From Triops longicaudatus (lineage: Eukaryota > Arthropoda > Branchiopoda > Notostraca > Triopsidae), in assembly GCA_022885665.1 (NCBI GenBank), contig JAGQDJ010000051.1, positions 553,155 through 617,154 of the forward strand: a stretch of 64,000 bases of DNA. The letters are read 5' to 3'. How positions within the stretch are numbered: the first letter of the stretch is position 1; each line of letters opens with the position of its first letter. A program made the translations under genes and the position numbers. Below the pieces are notes generated by a model. The model had not been told where the DNA came from and searched no databases. It saw only the letters and a program-made list of their open reading frames with translations. This document shows, one piece after another, positions 10,743 to 25,700 of the stretch.

Positions 10743-13700
10743 CTGCAAAATACAAAATCGCGTCAATTAGTATGCATGGAAACAGACACTCGTTACGCTC
10801 TGCCAAGCATGAACAACCCCCCCCCCCCCCCCCAACCAGAGTTTTCGAGCTACACTCTCGTTTCACTAGGAAGTTCGAGAGTCAACTTTCGCTTTGCGTC
10901 TTGTTTCGGAATAGAAAAAAAAATAATAGTAAAAAATAGGAAAACCGTTCAAGTACACAAATTTCTCGGAAATCCATACCTGCAAGCGCTCTTTTACCAC
11001 TTCCATTGTAGGTCTGGCAGTACGGGAAGCGGTTTGGTTCTGAGTAGGTGGAGTGGGTGACATGGGAGGCGGAACCACAGCCTTTTTGTACGGACTCGAG
11101 TTCACCGAAGCTGAAGCAGCTGCTCGAGAAGCCAACGGGGACACTAAAAGTATTTAAACACACGTTAGAAATAAAAAGAAAAAAGACAACAAGTGGGAAA
11201 ATATATTGTTGGAATTTGGGAGAGATTCGAAAAGGGCGAAAATGGGTGTAGAAGTTGTTGAAATTTACCCATATGCTTCGGAGCGGTGGACTGGGGCGGT
11301 GGCGCGGGGACAGTGAAGCTTTTGAGCGGGTGACCGTGTGGTCGTTTAGCCATGGCAATGGCAGAAGCGGAGGTGTCGCCGGATGACGTACTATAGGCTG
11401 GTGACTGCTGTGCAGGTGGAGGTAGTGCACTGCTGCCGCCAACACCACCAGCAGCGCCGCCTACGTGAACAGCGATCGGAGGTAATGTAGGCACAGAGCT
11501 GATGAGACTTGAGCGGCTGTCGTAGCTACTGCTCTGAGTACTGTAAGCGCCTTCAGAAGGTTGACCTTTCGAATGAAAAAAAAAAATGAAGTACTTGAGT
11601 ATTTTTACACAAACAAGAAATTTTAAAATTTGATTTCCCACTCATAAAACTTCACAAAATATTTAAGGAACCTTCACGAGAATTCGACGTCGCTGTGGGG
11701 TCTTATTCGCACAATATGAAACAGCACAGAGAATTGCAAGAATAAAAAGTGTGGAAAATATACACTACCAGTTTTGAAAGTTACAAAGTCGTATACTTAA
11801 GTGTTAATACAATATCGACACACTCGACAGTGCACTTGGCTATTTATAACGAAACTGTCGCTACAACAAGTGTAAAATCTAGGTTCTAATTGTTGCACAC
11901 TCCTGCACATAATCTTGGAGTTTTCGGAAAATTCGCGCGCCTTTTGACCGGACCAATTAATTTTTGTTGCGTGAAACACAGAGAAATCAAAACGTTTAAA
12001 AACCCCGCGCAGCCAAACACGCTCAAATCCGGGACCTCTCGTGTTTAGCTGCCACAAATGACACAAAATCGAAAATGCTAAAAAAATTCGTCACCTGAAC
12101 TGAACTTCTCTACAAAAAGCTTACCATAATTAAACCGTTATAAATACTTGCAAGACCGTCGAAGAGATAGAAAGCCTAAGTTTGCCTGTCGTCGACAACT
12201 AAATGCAAAAGCGTGATTAAGTTCTAATCGAATTGATTGGAAAGTGAAAAGCCTGACCGGACCGAACTGACTTGAACTTTTGGAAGTTATGAAACTAAAC
12301 CTGCGTTATAAACTTGTTTTAACTTTAACTTGAAATGACTTTCGGCTTTTTCTTGCATCTGACTAGGTGTGGACTAAGTCTAAAGAAATCCGAACAATAG
12401 CTTTCGAAATTAAAGCTGTAAGCGTTACAAAGGTACCCACGAACTATACATGGGTAGACTTTAATATCAACCGAAATCTAATAAGACTTAACGTTAACTC
12501 AATTATTATTATTTTTTTTTTTACTGTACATGATCAAAGAATCTACCTCAATGTCGGTGCATCTTAAGAATCAGTACAAACCACTAAAAATGTTAATACC
12601 TGAAGAGTCCACTGTGACATGAGCTCGGGCTGTATGGTACTGCGTCTTCGGATACATGGGGCGTGGTCCTTGGGGATCTCGTACATCAGGGGCGGTTGCC
12701 AAGCTTCCATTTGGTAAGGCTGTAGCTGTCGCTACCGCTACAAGAATGGAGCATCAATATAAATTAGTATGCGCTCGCACGTTTCCACACTCACGGCAAA
12801 TGTGACAACTGCCAGAGTAAGGCATTAACAACGAGCAACAGCCAAAAAGGCCACAAAAATCTTTTCTAGAAGCGGTAAGTACGTACGTTGGAGCTGGGGC
12901 TGGTTAACGGCAGCCATAAGCAATGACTTGGGTTTGACCGGACGACGTAAAGAATTGCGGCCATTAGGGTTAGGTTGGGAACCGCCTGAGTATGCAATAC
13001 ACAGCCATGCAATGCGCAAGAACGAAACATAAAAAACGAAACAAAAACAGCAGGCGGTGTGAACGAGTAAATACGCAAACAATGACAATCAGTAATTTGG
13101 TACAAGAACTCCCGAGTAATGAAGTCTTTTCCTCCCCTAACTAATACACGATACACGCAAAAATATACAGTGGAATCCGCTTAATTAAATGGGCTCCGAA
13201 CCAGCGAACCGAGTAGCAATTTAGACGGAGCATGAATTAACACGAAGTTGCAAAGATGGAAAGCGACCTTAAGCTCAGTGTAAAACAAATTGGGTTACGA
13301 GGTTACGGGACACGTCATTAACTAAGTTCCACTGTACTTACATCACACAGAAAAAAAGTCAAACCCACACACAAATACAGAAACATATTTGAGTCCACTT
13401 CTTCTGAATACTGTTAAACGTTCGACTGCCTAATAGTATACCGAGCTTAGTGCTTTATTCATGCGGTTGTACTTCACTCGAATTGTCTACTGGATCCGAG
13501 ACTACTTAATTAAGCGGACTTGGCAGTATACAAAGAAGGAAATGGAAATATATTCCCTACCAGCATAAGCAGTGACGTATCCTCTTCGGTCTAAAGAATC
13601 TGTCGGGTTTAAGGGACGGCTGCTGTCCAGTGTATCCATGTCCTGCGAATGTCTTGGCATGGGTGACACGTTGGACGAAGACCCGGAACGCTGACCCTTC

Positions 13701-16700
13701 TCAATTCCCTTCATTTCCATTTGATCATGATGGATCCACAAATCAGGCGGATTATCAGCCTTCGCCAGCTTTCCTTTCACGTTCCCCTTGACATACCTGC
13801 AAAGCAGACAGACAAACATGTATCACGCATCTCTTTTCAACTCCTAGAAACCGTTACTTACCCTTTCTTGGATCGATCCGGGGTCTGATTAGCCGAACTT
13901 GGACAACGCCTGCAAAACACAAACGCCAAAACTGCTCCCAGGATGACGATAATCGCTGCCGCTACGCCCAGGATAATAAACAGCGTTGTGTTGGAAAACA
14001 CACGCCCATCTGCATAACAGTAATCCGAAAATTATTTAGCAAAACAACTCCCCAATCGGGTCACTTTACTACTACGCGTAATTAAAGTCAAAAACAAATT
14101 CAGGACAAAAAAGACCCACCTCGTGCACCAGTACTGAGGTCACTCACGACCATGCCATTACCTATGTTCACGGAAAATGGGAAAACAAAAAACAAAAATA
14201 AGAAAAGGTCGTGCCATATACGATGTTCAAACTTTCCAGTTACACTTGATGGCTGTCATTAAAAATCATAAATAATATATACGAGCAAAATAAAACGGTA
14301 TGGAACAACGTTACACTACTAAGAGAGACTCGATTGATGAGTAAGGTGAAACAACATGCGGGCACGTATCTATGGCTGTCGCCATATTGACATATTGAGA
14401 CGGTTAGGCTTAATACAATAATAAAACAATAAAAACGTTTTACTTGGACCCGTTTTGAAGGAGACCGTGTTCGACAAAGGACCGTAGCCTTTTTTGTTAC
14501 GAGCTTGAATCTTGAAAAAGTAAGTAGTTTCAGGTGTCAGGCCCTTGAGAGTGGTCGTCATCTTGTCGCCCACGACGCCTTCGACGACCCAATCCCGGTC
14601 GCGCTGGGTTTGGTCCGTTGTGTAAAAGATGACATAGCCCGTAATTTGGCCATTGGGTTGCTTCGGCGGTTGCCAATTCAGGTTCACGACCGTCGGGTTG
14701 TCGTCCATGGCTACGACGGTTAAGTCGCGCGGAGCCGAGGTGGGCATAAATTCTTCGGTGGTATTGAGCACCACCAAACTCCAGGGACTTTCACGCCGGT
14801 TCTGTTAATTCAATCATATTTTTTCATTAAATCAAAATTCCAAAATTACGTCGTCGGAAACGGAAAAAATTTAAAATTGAGCTTGTGTGTATCACGCGTT
14901 TATTACTTTGATGACTTTGACCGTAAATTCGTACTGAGTGTTTGGCTTCAAATCATCCAACATACAATTAAGGTCCGTGGCGTTCAAATACCGGTATCTG
15001 GGGCTTAATGACGTGTGCGTTGATGTATACCGTACCGTATAATACCTCGAATCTGTCACGAGCTGGAAGAAACGAATAAAAAATACGTAACTAAATACCT
15101 CTCACTAAAAAAATATACGACGAAAAAAAAAAGATAATAAAACGGAAGTTTTTAAGCGGCTCAAACTACAAAGATCACATGAAAATTGTACGTAAGAATT
15201 ATGTCAGAAATTTTTCTAGAATCTTAAATCTCTTGTGCTATACACTGTAAAGACTGTACCTGATTGCGAGGCAACGTTGTATCAGTCCAGTACAAAACAA
15301 CCGTCGAGGCCGAAAGTACAATTGCTTTAAGTCCTACCGGCGGAATCAAAGGCGTCAACGGCTCTGGCGTAGCTTCTTCCCGTGTCCGTACCGTTTCGTA
15401 AATCGGTCTGCCGTCGCCCATTTGATTATACGCTCGCAAACTAATCACGTATTCGGAATTCGCCTCTGTTAAAAAAAAGTGTTAGTACAAAAAAAAATCT
15501 TCCTAAAAGTACTAAAATAAGAATTTACCTAAACTGTCAATGGAGAAAGATCGCTGTTTGCCATCGACGAGTTTCGTGTACGCATCCGGAATGCCTTTGC
15601 CCCACCCAATCGTATATCCTCGCACCATAATGTTTTGATTCGACGGCGGTGTCCAACTGACGGTAATCGCGTTCGTCGACGGTCGCGCTACAATGACAAT
15701 TAGATCAATAAATAGCTTAAAAAGCGCAAATAAAACGAACCAAACTAACAAAAAATAACATACACAAAACAAAAATAAGACCCCCCCCCCAAAGAAAAAT
15801 ATTAAAGGGTTGAATCTGTAAAAGGCTACACACAAGAATTTATCAAAATATGCAGGGTATAGAAAATATGCAGGGTATGGACCAAATATAGAAAATATAG
15901 AAAAAATGAAATGGAATACTGAAAAATAGCCCAATACTAGCTTTTAAACAAAGCGTTCGCTTTTTTTTTGTCCACTTTGCGTATTTACCTCGTAGGGAAG
16001 AAGGCGGTTCAGGCACTAGTCCTTCATCCAGGTCGTTTTCGAAAGTTTCGGCGGTAATCCAGTCCGTCGCTGGCCCGGAACCGTTGACTGTCATGGCTGA
16101 CACTTTAATTTGGTATTCCGTTTCCTGCGTTAACCCTGTCAACGAGTGCAAACGTCGGCTTCCGTCCGTCGTAGCTGTCAAACCAGCCAAGTTGGCACTG
16201 GCCGACCCTCGACCTCGGCCTTTCGGCTTGTACCGGATTTTGTAACCTGTGATGACCCCGTTTTGGTGCTCTTTCGGTGGCGGTTCCCATCGCACGATAA
16301 TACTCTAATTTATTCCCACGAAAAGAAACCAACCGCAAAATTAAAAATGGCAAAAATGGTTAAGTTGCGGCAAGTCTCGAGTGCAAAATTAAGAGAACAC
16401 ATAAAATAAATTAACATAAGAAATATAATAACATAAAATAAACAAAACGAAGTACATAAATAAAATTATTATGTGAAAAAAGGTCTGCTTACAGTTGAAC
16501 TGGCTGCTTCTGCTGCGACGTTTTGCGGAATCATTGACGGAAGGTCAGATAACGTACGAACCGTTAGGTCATCAGTACTGGAACCTGGTCCTTGTTCAGT
16601 AAACGCAACCACCCAGACGCCGTACTCGGTAAATTTCTTGAGATTGTGAATACTGTGCCATGTCTCGGAAGTCACGATCTCATGCTCCTCCCCCGATCCA

Positions 16701-19700
16701 GACTATAAAGAATTAAACATAAATTATAAAAAAATAATAAAGCAAAACATGCACTAACACTGCAAACTCAACACAAATACGTGTAAAAGACAGACAATGA
16801 ATGGGTTACGATAAACTACGGGAGCTCGTTGGAAAGAGGTGTTCAGTTTATAATCCCTAACCGGACGGAGTACTAGTAACCGCACTGCAAAAACATTATC
16901 GAACATGACCAAACAACTTTTCCTTCTCTAAAAAAACTTATGAAAAATTATAACAAATAAAACAAAATAATAAAAATAAAATAAACATTAAAGAGAATAA
17001 TCTTAGAACAGATCGGTTTAATTTCATATATTAAGCTCTTCAATTAGTTCATACTCGAGAACTCTTTAGGCTATTTTGCTACTCGCACTGCGTCGGGTTA
17101 GGGTTTGTCAACACGTTCCACAAAAAGCGAGAAACTTAAGATGCCTTGTGAAAATAATACATTTTCCTCCACCTAACTCCCTAGTTAGTCGTTTTTGCGC
17201 CCATAAAGAAACAAAGCTTTCCCAAACTTTTCGTGCTATCAACGCTCTCCCATTTATAACCCAAACCGAACAAATGAAGAGGAAAAAAACCTCTAGTCTT
17301 CTCCAAGTCTAATCCGTTACGACTTTCCTCTGGCACTTCTTCAAATACCTTTCGAAAAGAACGAACATTTCTTACTGCGCTTGGCAAGCAACCATCTAAC
17401 CCAAAAAAAAGTCATTTGACACGTCCCCAAAACCCCTGAAGATGGACGGAAGCTCTCAGCTTCCGTTTGCTCATCTTACTCTCCCAATTCTTCTCACTTC
17501 ATCTTCATCACACACAAAACTACCGTATTCCTCTCGAATACAAACAGCGCTTCTCCCTTCATTTTTGGATATCCAATGACCCCGTTAAACTTTTCCTGGA
17601 CACTAAACTCCTTACATGGGTCTAATCCAAGAAGCCCCCCCCCCAAAAAAAGAGGCCTAGTTTAATCACACTAAACTTGCGTGAGTCCAACCTGTCTTTC
17701 AACTCTCACCTACAACCACTGTTATAGCTGATCGCCATTGGTTGTGAAAACTAATTGTTTTTACGTCAAAATCTCACTGGAAACAACTTCTTAAAATTTG
17801 TTAACTATGTTCCAAGTTTTCCTTTCCAAATAGTGGACGTTTTCATTGAGATTTTCCACCTCGTCAATTCTATCCAAGAGTGCGTTGAAAAGGGTTCGTT
17901 TTCGTGAATTCCACTGCTACCATGTTAAATTTCATTGTTACCCACCAGTTTATGCCAAGTCACTGTCAAGATTCTTCGTTTCAGCAACGTAGCTATGAAA
18001 TTTCATTATTAATGAAATCCTGACTCTAAAGATTCATTCTTAGTAACAGTGCATTTCATCACTACCAACGGTACTTGCATTGTTACGAACAAGGAATACG
18101 TACAGTAACACGCTCCCGCAACGAGTCTACAACACTCATTGTAACCATGATTTGCGAGCTAAAATGCACCCTTTTGAATCCGACGACATTTTCTTCCCGC
18201 AATTTTGTACATTGACTTATACAAGTATTTATGTCATTATGTCCATAATTCTATAAAGTGCTTCTTTTACGAATGTAGGAGCGTCGAGCTATTAAAGAAC
18301 TCGGGACATATATATCTGTAGTTATCACTTGAGGTTCCTGCCGGGAACTATACATTGGGAACTATGCATTTGGTTTCAACTCTACGATGGAACCTTCTGA
18401 AACTTTAATCAGATTTTTTGCTAAGGAAAATCTAATCTCTGTGCGAAACTTGTCGACATTCCCGGTATCTGTGATTTTTAATGATTTTATTAAATTTCTA
18501 CGAAAAAGTGAAAACTGAAAGGGGCGATCAATTTACTAAATAATACTTTTACACATTACAGCCCACCCGGGAAAACGCAAATGTGGGCTGCAATGCTTAT
18601 CGACTGTTATCTCGGAAATCTTAGAACTTCTAGTTCGATTAATTGAGCACTTAAGAAATTTCGTGCTTTTAGAAAGGAAAATCCTATGTTTTGTATCTAG
18701 GGACGTATTAGACCGTGAGGCTGTGATAGAGAAAACTTCGACGTTTTGCGTGAATTCTCACACGTTTTGCCGATTTTATTAAAAGATGACACCACTACAT
18801 CCCCAGAAATGGTTGGACTAGAGCATCCCTCAACTTTTGACGCCACGGAAGCAATTGTAAAACAAAAAGCTACAAGAAGGCTAAAGGAAAGTTATGTTAT
18901 ACCTCCATATAGAAAAGTTTGTATCGAACGATGGGCAACCCGGTATTCTGTTGCGGTGGTTGCCACGTGGCCAGAATGCTGGTGGGAGACGTGGCCTCGA
19001 GAGTTAGGTTGACCGGTGGTCCTAACATATTGGCTTCGCTTTGCGTGTGAATCTCCAGTACTGGCGACGATTCGCCCGGCCCGTGTTGATTAATGGCTAC
19101 CACTCGCATATAATACTTCTTGTCGGGCAAAAGACCTTGTACGCTCACTTCTTCCAGGCGGGAGCGGCTCGTGTTCACCACACGTTCCCTAAAAATAAGG
19201 CATGAGTAATATATCCGTTTCTCACTGAACGTGCCCGCGTGGGCTCTGCCAATGCTAATGAACACATGCCAATAGACATTTAAATATAGAGTCCTTCTTT
19301 CTCGCTTGTCAAATTTGAATCATTCGAGAAGTTTTTACATCTATGTTCTCTTATTGAGTAAATATTTTTTAAACATTTTATTTCCTTAATTTTTGTCTAA
19401 TAAAATTGTTTAACTTTCTTTTTCACATTTTACTTTGTTTTATTTAGTTTTTATTCAATTCTCGTTTATTCCCTTTCTCAGCAAGACTTTCTATTGTAGG
19501 GTTTTAATTTATTTTTGGTTATCTTTGCGCATTTGTAAACCTATGTTAAACATTTCTATTTTAGTTTAAAATCCCTCTTTTACCTCTCAGAGCCGTCTTG
19601 TTTATAGTAAACCGAGTAAGCGAAGATGTTGCCATTGGTTTTGATGGGTTCTTTCCACTTTAAGGTGACGAACCGTGCCAAAATGATGGCGGCGTCCAAT

Positions 19701-22700
19701 TCGCGGGGGGCGGACGGGACATCTTTATTCGCGGCGCGTTCTCCTATATCCGCGGGCGTGGTTACTTGAGGCAACGGCGTTGGTGAGGACGACTCTACAT
19801 GTTACATACACACACACAGCGCGTGCACGGCAAGAAGGAGGAGTAGGAGGGGCCAACGAACATACATGCAGGCCATAAGAGTAGAAGAGTTTGTTGGGGG
19901 TTTCGTGGCCACAGTAGGCAAGATGCCGAAATCATTTTCGGACAAAAACAAAAAAAAAAGGAAGAACAAAACAACATCGTTGCCATTAGTCGTGCAACAC
20001 GTATAGCATGCTAACAAGCTACTTTACTAGATTTACGACTACGGAAAACTATACTTAAGGCCCCAGTATACACAATGTACAGGATTTATTTACTTTTTAT
20101 TTTAAAAAATAAAAGATAGGGACATTGCTTCCTTCACGGAAGGCAGGCCCATTAGCAGAGCGCGAATGAAGTTAAATGGAAACGTCGAGTAGACCTGGGC
20201 AAGTTAAGAAAAACGAAATTCAAGTCCAAGTCAGAAAGATGTTTTGAAATTCAATGAATTGACACTGGTGTCGAATTATATGGCAACACGAATAAAAAAA
20301 ATATGAAAATTTCAATTTTTTTATCACAAAAAGTTCCAAAATGGTGTAACTTTTTTTTAGAAAAAGCTACTGTGCTAGTTCGCTTCAATTCCATTTTCCG
20401 TGTAATAAAAAAGTGGCAAAAATGCAACCATAGTTTACAAATGTAATAAAAAAACTACAGAAAGCTCAAAGTAGTTCAATAGAAACGCCTAACAACATTA
20501 CTGTCAAAACGGTTTCTTTTAGATTTTTTAACCTTTTTCACGTATTTGTGCGTACCAGGGCCTTAACGTCAAAATATTGGCTATAAATGCTACATAAGCG
20601 AAAACGTCTCCCTTTTCATATAAAAAATAAATATCCAAATCCCAAGTTTTAATTAACAGTTGCGAATGAAATACATAAGAAAAAAAAGTGTGTTCATGGA
20701 GACCCAAGTTCATATTTACGTTAATTCTCGAGATAACTGCGAATAAAAATTCCTTTTTTATGCCGAAACCCCGATTACCCAGTTTTATTACGTAAGACTA
20801 GGTTCGATTGCGGATACTGATAACTAAAAATTTCGAACGGTGGCTACTATTGTAATGAATTAAACTTCAGATGCTTATAGCTTTGTAGAACTAGATATTG
20901 TCGGAATGTGGTTCAACTACGAGGAAAACAACACTACTTGCTAAACGCAACAATGAACGAAAAATTTAAGCTTGAAAAACAGAACGCAAGCCAAGATCAT
21001 ACTGAGCACAAAACGCTACCTGGTTGAAGCATGCGTAACTGGGCGGCGGCTTGTACATTGCCAGCGGCGTTGGAGCCCATACATTGATAAATGCCCGCAT
21101 CCGACGCGACCAAACCCAAGATCCGCAAATTGTGTCCATTCACGATCTGCACAACAAACAAGAGTTCAGTGTTTCATTTATACAATTCGAGGGAATGCCC
21201 ATATGAACGTGGATGAGCTGGCATATGAGAAAAACGAACACAAAACGGCAACTTGGAAGTGAACAAGTAAGAAAATTACTCGAAGTTTAGTAATTAACTT
21301 CAAACGGCTGCTAACATCTCTGAAATCTGAAAAAAAGCTTCACTGGCCTTAGTACGCTTATGTAACCGTTACTGTTAATATATCCAAGTTCACGTTTTCT
21401 ATTGCGATCACGAAAATACAATTTGTTATTTATATTCATTGCTCACCTAAGAATTTATACTTTTACGTATTCAATTTATTGTACTTTTTATGAATTTTAA
21501 TTATTTCCATAGATTTTAAGCCGATATTAGCCATGATATGAAAAATAAAATATGACTGTAAATTACCACAAAATTCTTTTCTACTTATTACAGCTGCTCC
21601 AGAAGTATTTCTGCGTAAAGAGCTACTGCGGACTACTCATTTCCTTACTTACAAGAGCAAACTACATAAACTTTTTCATCCGCTTTTGCAATTCCTGTAA
21701 AACGGTATCCTTCATTATTAATACAACTAAGTTATGACATATACACAGCTGATCTTCCGTTTCTCACAATCAACTTATTTTCCTCTTTAATTAGCCATAA
21801 AATCTGGTTCTTGTTGCCAACTAATGTCTAATAGAAAGTATGATTGTTGTACTGTATTTTTAGTACCGGCGATGCAAACAAGTGTTGCCTTATCTTCCAT
21901 CCATATAAGATTAGAATTATTTTTAGCCCTGTTTCTTTGGTCCCATCTATTAATAGCTCCCTCATTGTTTACGTAAGTGAAGCCGAGGCCATTTAAGTTT
22001 TCCCTCCGCACCTGGAAGTATTCGCTGGCGATAATAGGGTCACCGTTTTTCATCCACTGGATCGTCGGTTCTGGTCGGCCGTAAACGTCACACTCTAACT
22101 CGGCGTCTTCCTTTTCCAGTGCCGCCACATTTTGGGGTTTCTTCACAAACCGCGGAGCCACTGCAAACACACACAAACAACACAAAGAGTTTTCATTATA
22201 AGCAAACCCCGGCCCACATGACACAGCCGGCCCTTGAAAACCTTTTTACACACTCTCTTGTCTGTTTAGACGTAAATATACACAGTCCATACGTACCATG
22301 TACTTCCAAATTAGCTGTCACGTCGACAGAATCCTCGGAATTTTCGGCTCGGCATTGGTACATTCCCGCGTCCGACTCGTGTACTTGGCTAATTTGCAGA
22401 TTTCCCGTGCCAACTTTGACGAATCGACTATCCAGATCACTTTGTCCAAAGCAAACCAGTTAATAACAGGCAAAACAAATTAACACATGTTCGAAAGTGC
22501 AAGTGTTAGAACTACATAATTTTGGTTACAGAAATTACTGCGAAAATAGTTACAACACGCCAAAAAAGAAAATCCTTACTCAACATCAATGGTGTTACCA
22601 TCCTTCAACCACGTGATCCAAGGTCGCGGGTTTCCATTAGCGGCGCAATCCAAAGTAACGGTGTCGCCTTCCATAACGACTAAATTCTTGGGATGGGCAA

Positions 22701-25700
22701 TAAAGGTGGGCGGTTCGGTTTCGCCGGCTTCTACTTTATGATGATTAAAAACAACAGGGAAATAGCTTATTACGCAAACCATTCCGCCATAACAAGGGCA
22801 GTGATCATCAAATATAACTTTTCGGCTTCATTATACAGTCAAAACTCACTACAACGTACACGCAGGGTGGTGGTGGTGGTGGACAATGTGTCCGTTATAG
22901 CGTATTTTACGTAATAACTACTTGTTCACTATAACCGATGTACATTATAGCGACATTTGATTGTATAAAACTTGTTGGTCAGCTTGATCTCTTCCGGTAG
23001 AAATAAAAACATGTACGAATGAAACTCTCTTGGTTACTTCCCGTTGTTCCTTTGTTGGTCAGGTAGTGGGAATGGTTCGTCTCTAAACACTAACCTAACA
23101 GTGTAACTTTGAACAAACAAGGAAGGTTGGCTGGTAAGCGAAAAACAGAAAGTTCTGTCTACACAATCTCGGAAGCCATGCAGTGAAGTTCGTGGTTTAA
23201 TTTCATACTTGTCGTTGTTGCTTGCTTTCGACCACAAATTGTATAGCAAATAATTTTAGTTAAAAAAATCTTACGTTATTAGAGCTACAATGCTTTTTAT
23301 TTCCTTGCTTCATTGGCGTTGAGTATGATCACAAAAATTCAATTCGTTGTTGCGCTCCAATTTCTGTTAGCTGCACAAAACACATGGATAAGGAAAAACA
23401 TTCCCATCGTTGTGGTAAGCAGCGAAGTCAAGCTTTGTTTTTCTTCTTCAGGTTGCAAATCATTTCATTACTGAAGTCACGAAGAACTTCGCTGAAGTTA
23501 TCAAACAGCATTCGTTGCCTAATATGCACTTACCATTGTTGCTTACAGAATAACTTTCGTTTAGCTTAAGTTTTCGTGACTGAACACATCGAAAATGTTC
23601 GTCATTTTAATTGTTTCATTAGGCTACCTTTTCTTTTCAATTACTGGCGCAAGAGTTGTGCTCCTTTGTAACGTAACAATGAGCAATGACCATTGTTTCA
23701 TCACTTATTTTCAAAGCCGCTTCATTGCTGTAAACTTCTTAATTGTTGGCTAGATACAAAGCCGAGCTAATTTTTGCCTTTCAATGTTTCTCCGGTTCTT
23801 CTTTCCATTGTTACTTGCTTCCATTTTATCTGACTAGTCGATTTAAGTCTCTCGTTTAAATCCAAGCTTCAGGTTGCAAATAGAACAAGGAAAAATAAGA
23901 GAAAGAAAAAAGAAATTGCCTTGGGCTTTCGGGAGTACGCGGAGCGTCGCCGACGTGCTGAGGGCGTGCTTATCCAAGCTGGTAGCATTGCATCGGTACC
24001 GGCCAGCGTCACTGGGCACCACACTGTCAATCTCCAGAGTCCCAGAGGGCAGCACATGCATTCTGGACGGATCGGGTTCAAATGCTTGGTCTTCCTTCAG
24101 CCAATGGACGCGTGGCGAGGGCGTGGCCGTCACCTGACAAGTCAGTCGCGCTGTGTCTCCAAGACTGACGCTCACATCCACGGGTTCCTTGACAAACTTG
24201 GGCATGACTGCAAGCACATAAACAAAAACTAATGAGTACACGAGTGCCTATTTTCATTCCTTCACTGCCTTTAACCCTCTCTTGCTTCTTTAATTGTTGA
24301 CACGCATTTGGCTACTGCTTTATATTGAAACACAGTAATGCTATATACCTTCTTGCTCAAACAGAAACACTAAGCAAACAGACAAAAATTCACGTTGAAA
24401 ATACCACGTAGCATGGCTTCCAAGTCACGTTTTGCCAGTGTCATAACTTTATCGTTCGAAGCAAATAATTAAATAAACAAAAGGGAAAGTAACCACGAAT
24501 CAGCTAACTAACAAACAAAAGCTAACAAACAGACTAGAAAGAAAAATAAAACATATAACAAATAAAATGAAGAAGAAAATCGCTTATGAAAAACACAAGC
24601 CGAAAAGAGCAAATAAATTTACTCAAAACAGTAACATATACAACAACACCAGAAATGTAAAAAAAAAAAATAATAAAAAATAAGATGATAATAGACAATA
24701 ACAAAAGCCCGGTCTTTCTTTTTTAGACTGCAATTCGCTTTTCAATTGTTTCCACTCAACTTTCAAATAATCAAAGATAGATTTCTTATTATGAACGACT
24801 GAAACGGATTAAACCGAAATCGTATGCAAAACAAGATAATGCGACAGAAAGTTCTGAACAATGAATACTTTTCGTGCTTTTGATGGACAAGGGAAAGAGG
24901 GTTCTACTGCATTTTCATCTATCAAACTTTTTTTTTTTTTACTTTTTATGATTTATTTTACTTTATCAATTAGTCTATCATCTCAAGACAGGATGCACGA
25001 ATGCAAACATCAAAATTTCGAATGAAATATTAAAGCGCCAACGTTGCCGTCGTCCGCCATACATCATTTCACGAAAGATTCACTGCATATTACACGCTAT
25101 CTCCATTTCTTCCCATTTTCCTTGAGATTCTCTTTGAGAAAATCCCACATCCAAGTTCACACACAAGGACGCGTGATATTTGCAGTAACACACGACATCT
25201 GTACCATTTTTTTCTTTCCGGAGAAAAAGAACAGTCATTACCCGACATAAAAACTAGAACACCACAGGACTACGTTACAAATTAACTGTATCCGATTTTG
25301 TAAAACGAAAAACAGCGGAAGAGGACGAGCTACTGAAAAAAGCTATTTTTTATTTAACTGTACAGAATCATGAATTATGGAAGGCTTAAATACGGACAGG
25401 TTCGGAACCCATTTTTTATCATCTTTTAAAAGCATTTTTTCAACCCGTAGCAAGCGTCGCGTACGAATGTGTGACACGCCGTATCGCGATAAGTTATGCT
25501 ACAGCATGTAAGGAGGGTTGATCACTCGCACGTGAGTTCCTCACCAACGTGAATGCCACTAATTTTCCTCCTCTCGTCTTTTTTTCTTTTTGGAATTCCC
25601 TCTCTTTGGTGCAAATGAACACGCTTCCTTGATGCCAAATCAGTAGTTTCCCTTCTCCCTTCCAGCACTGCACAGTACAGTGCCTTGAAAATGCCTGTTA

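Noticed and set aside
10557..11060. 167-codon plus-strand frame
   Set aside because: It crosses the last two frazzled exons, a 17-base C run and an intron in antisense; not a gene.
23920..23945. Canonical GT donor six codons before the end of frazzled exon 4
   Set aside because: CGC|GTACTC would end in phase 0, incompatible with the following exon, which needs one preceding base; no alternative acceptor restores the frame.
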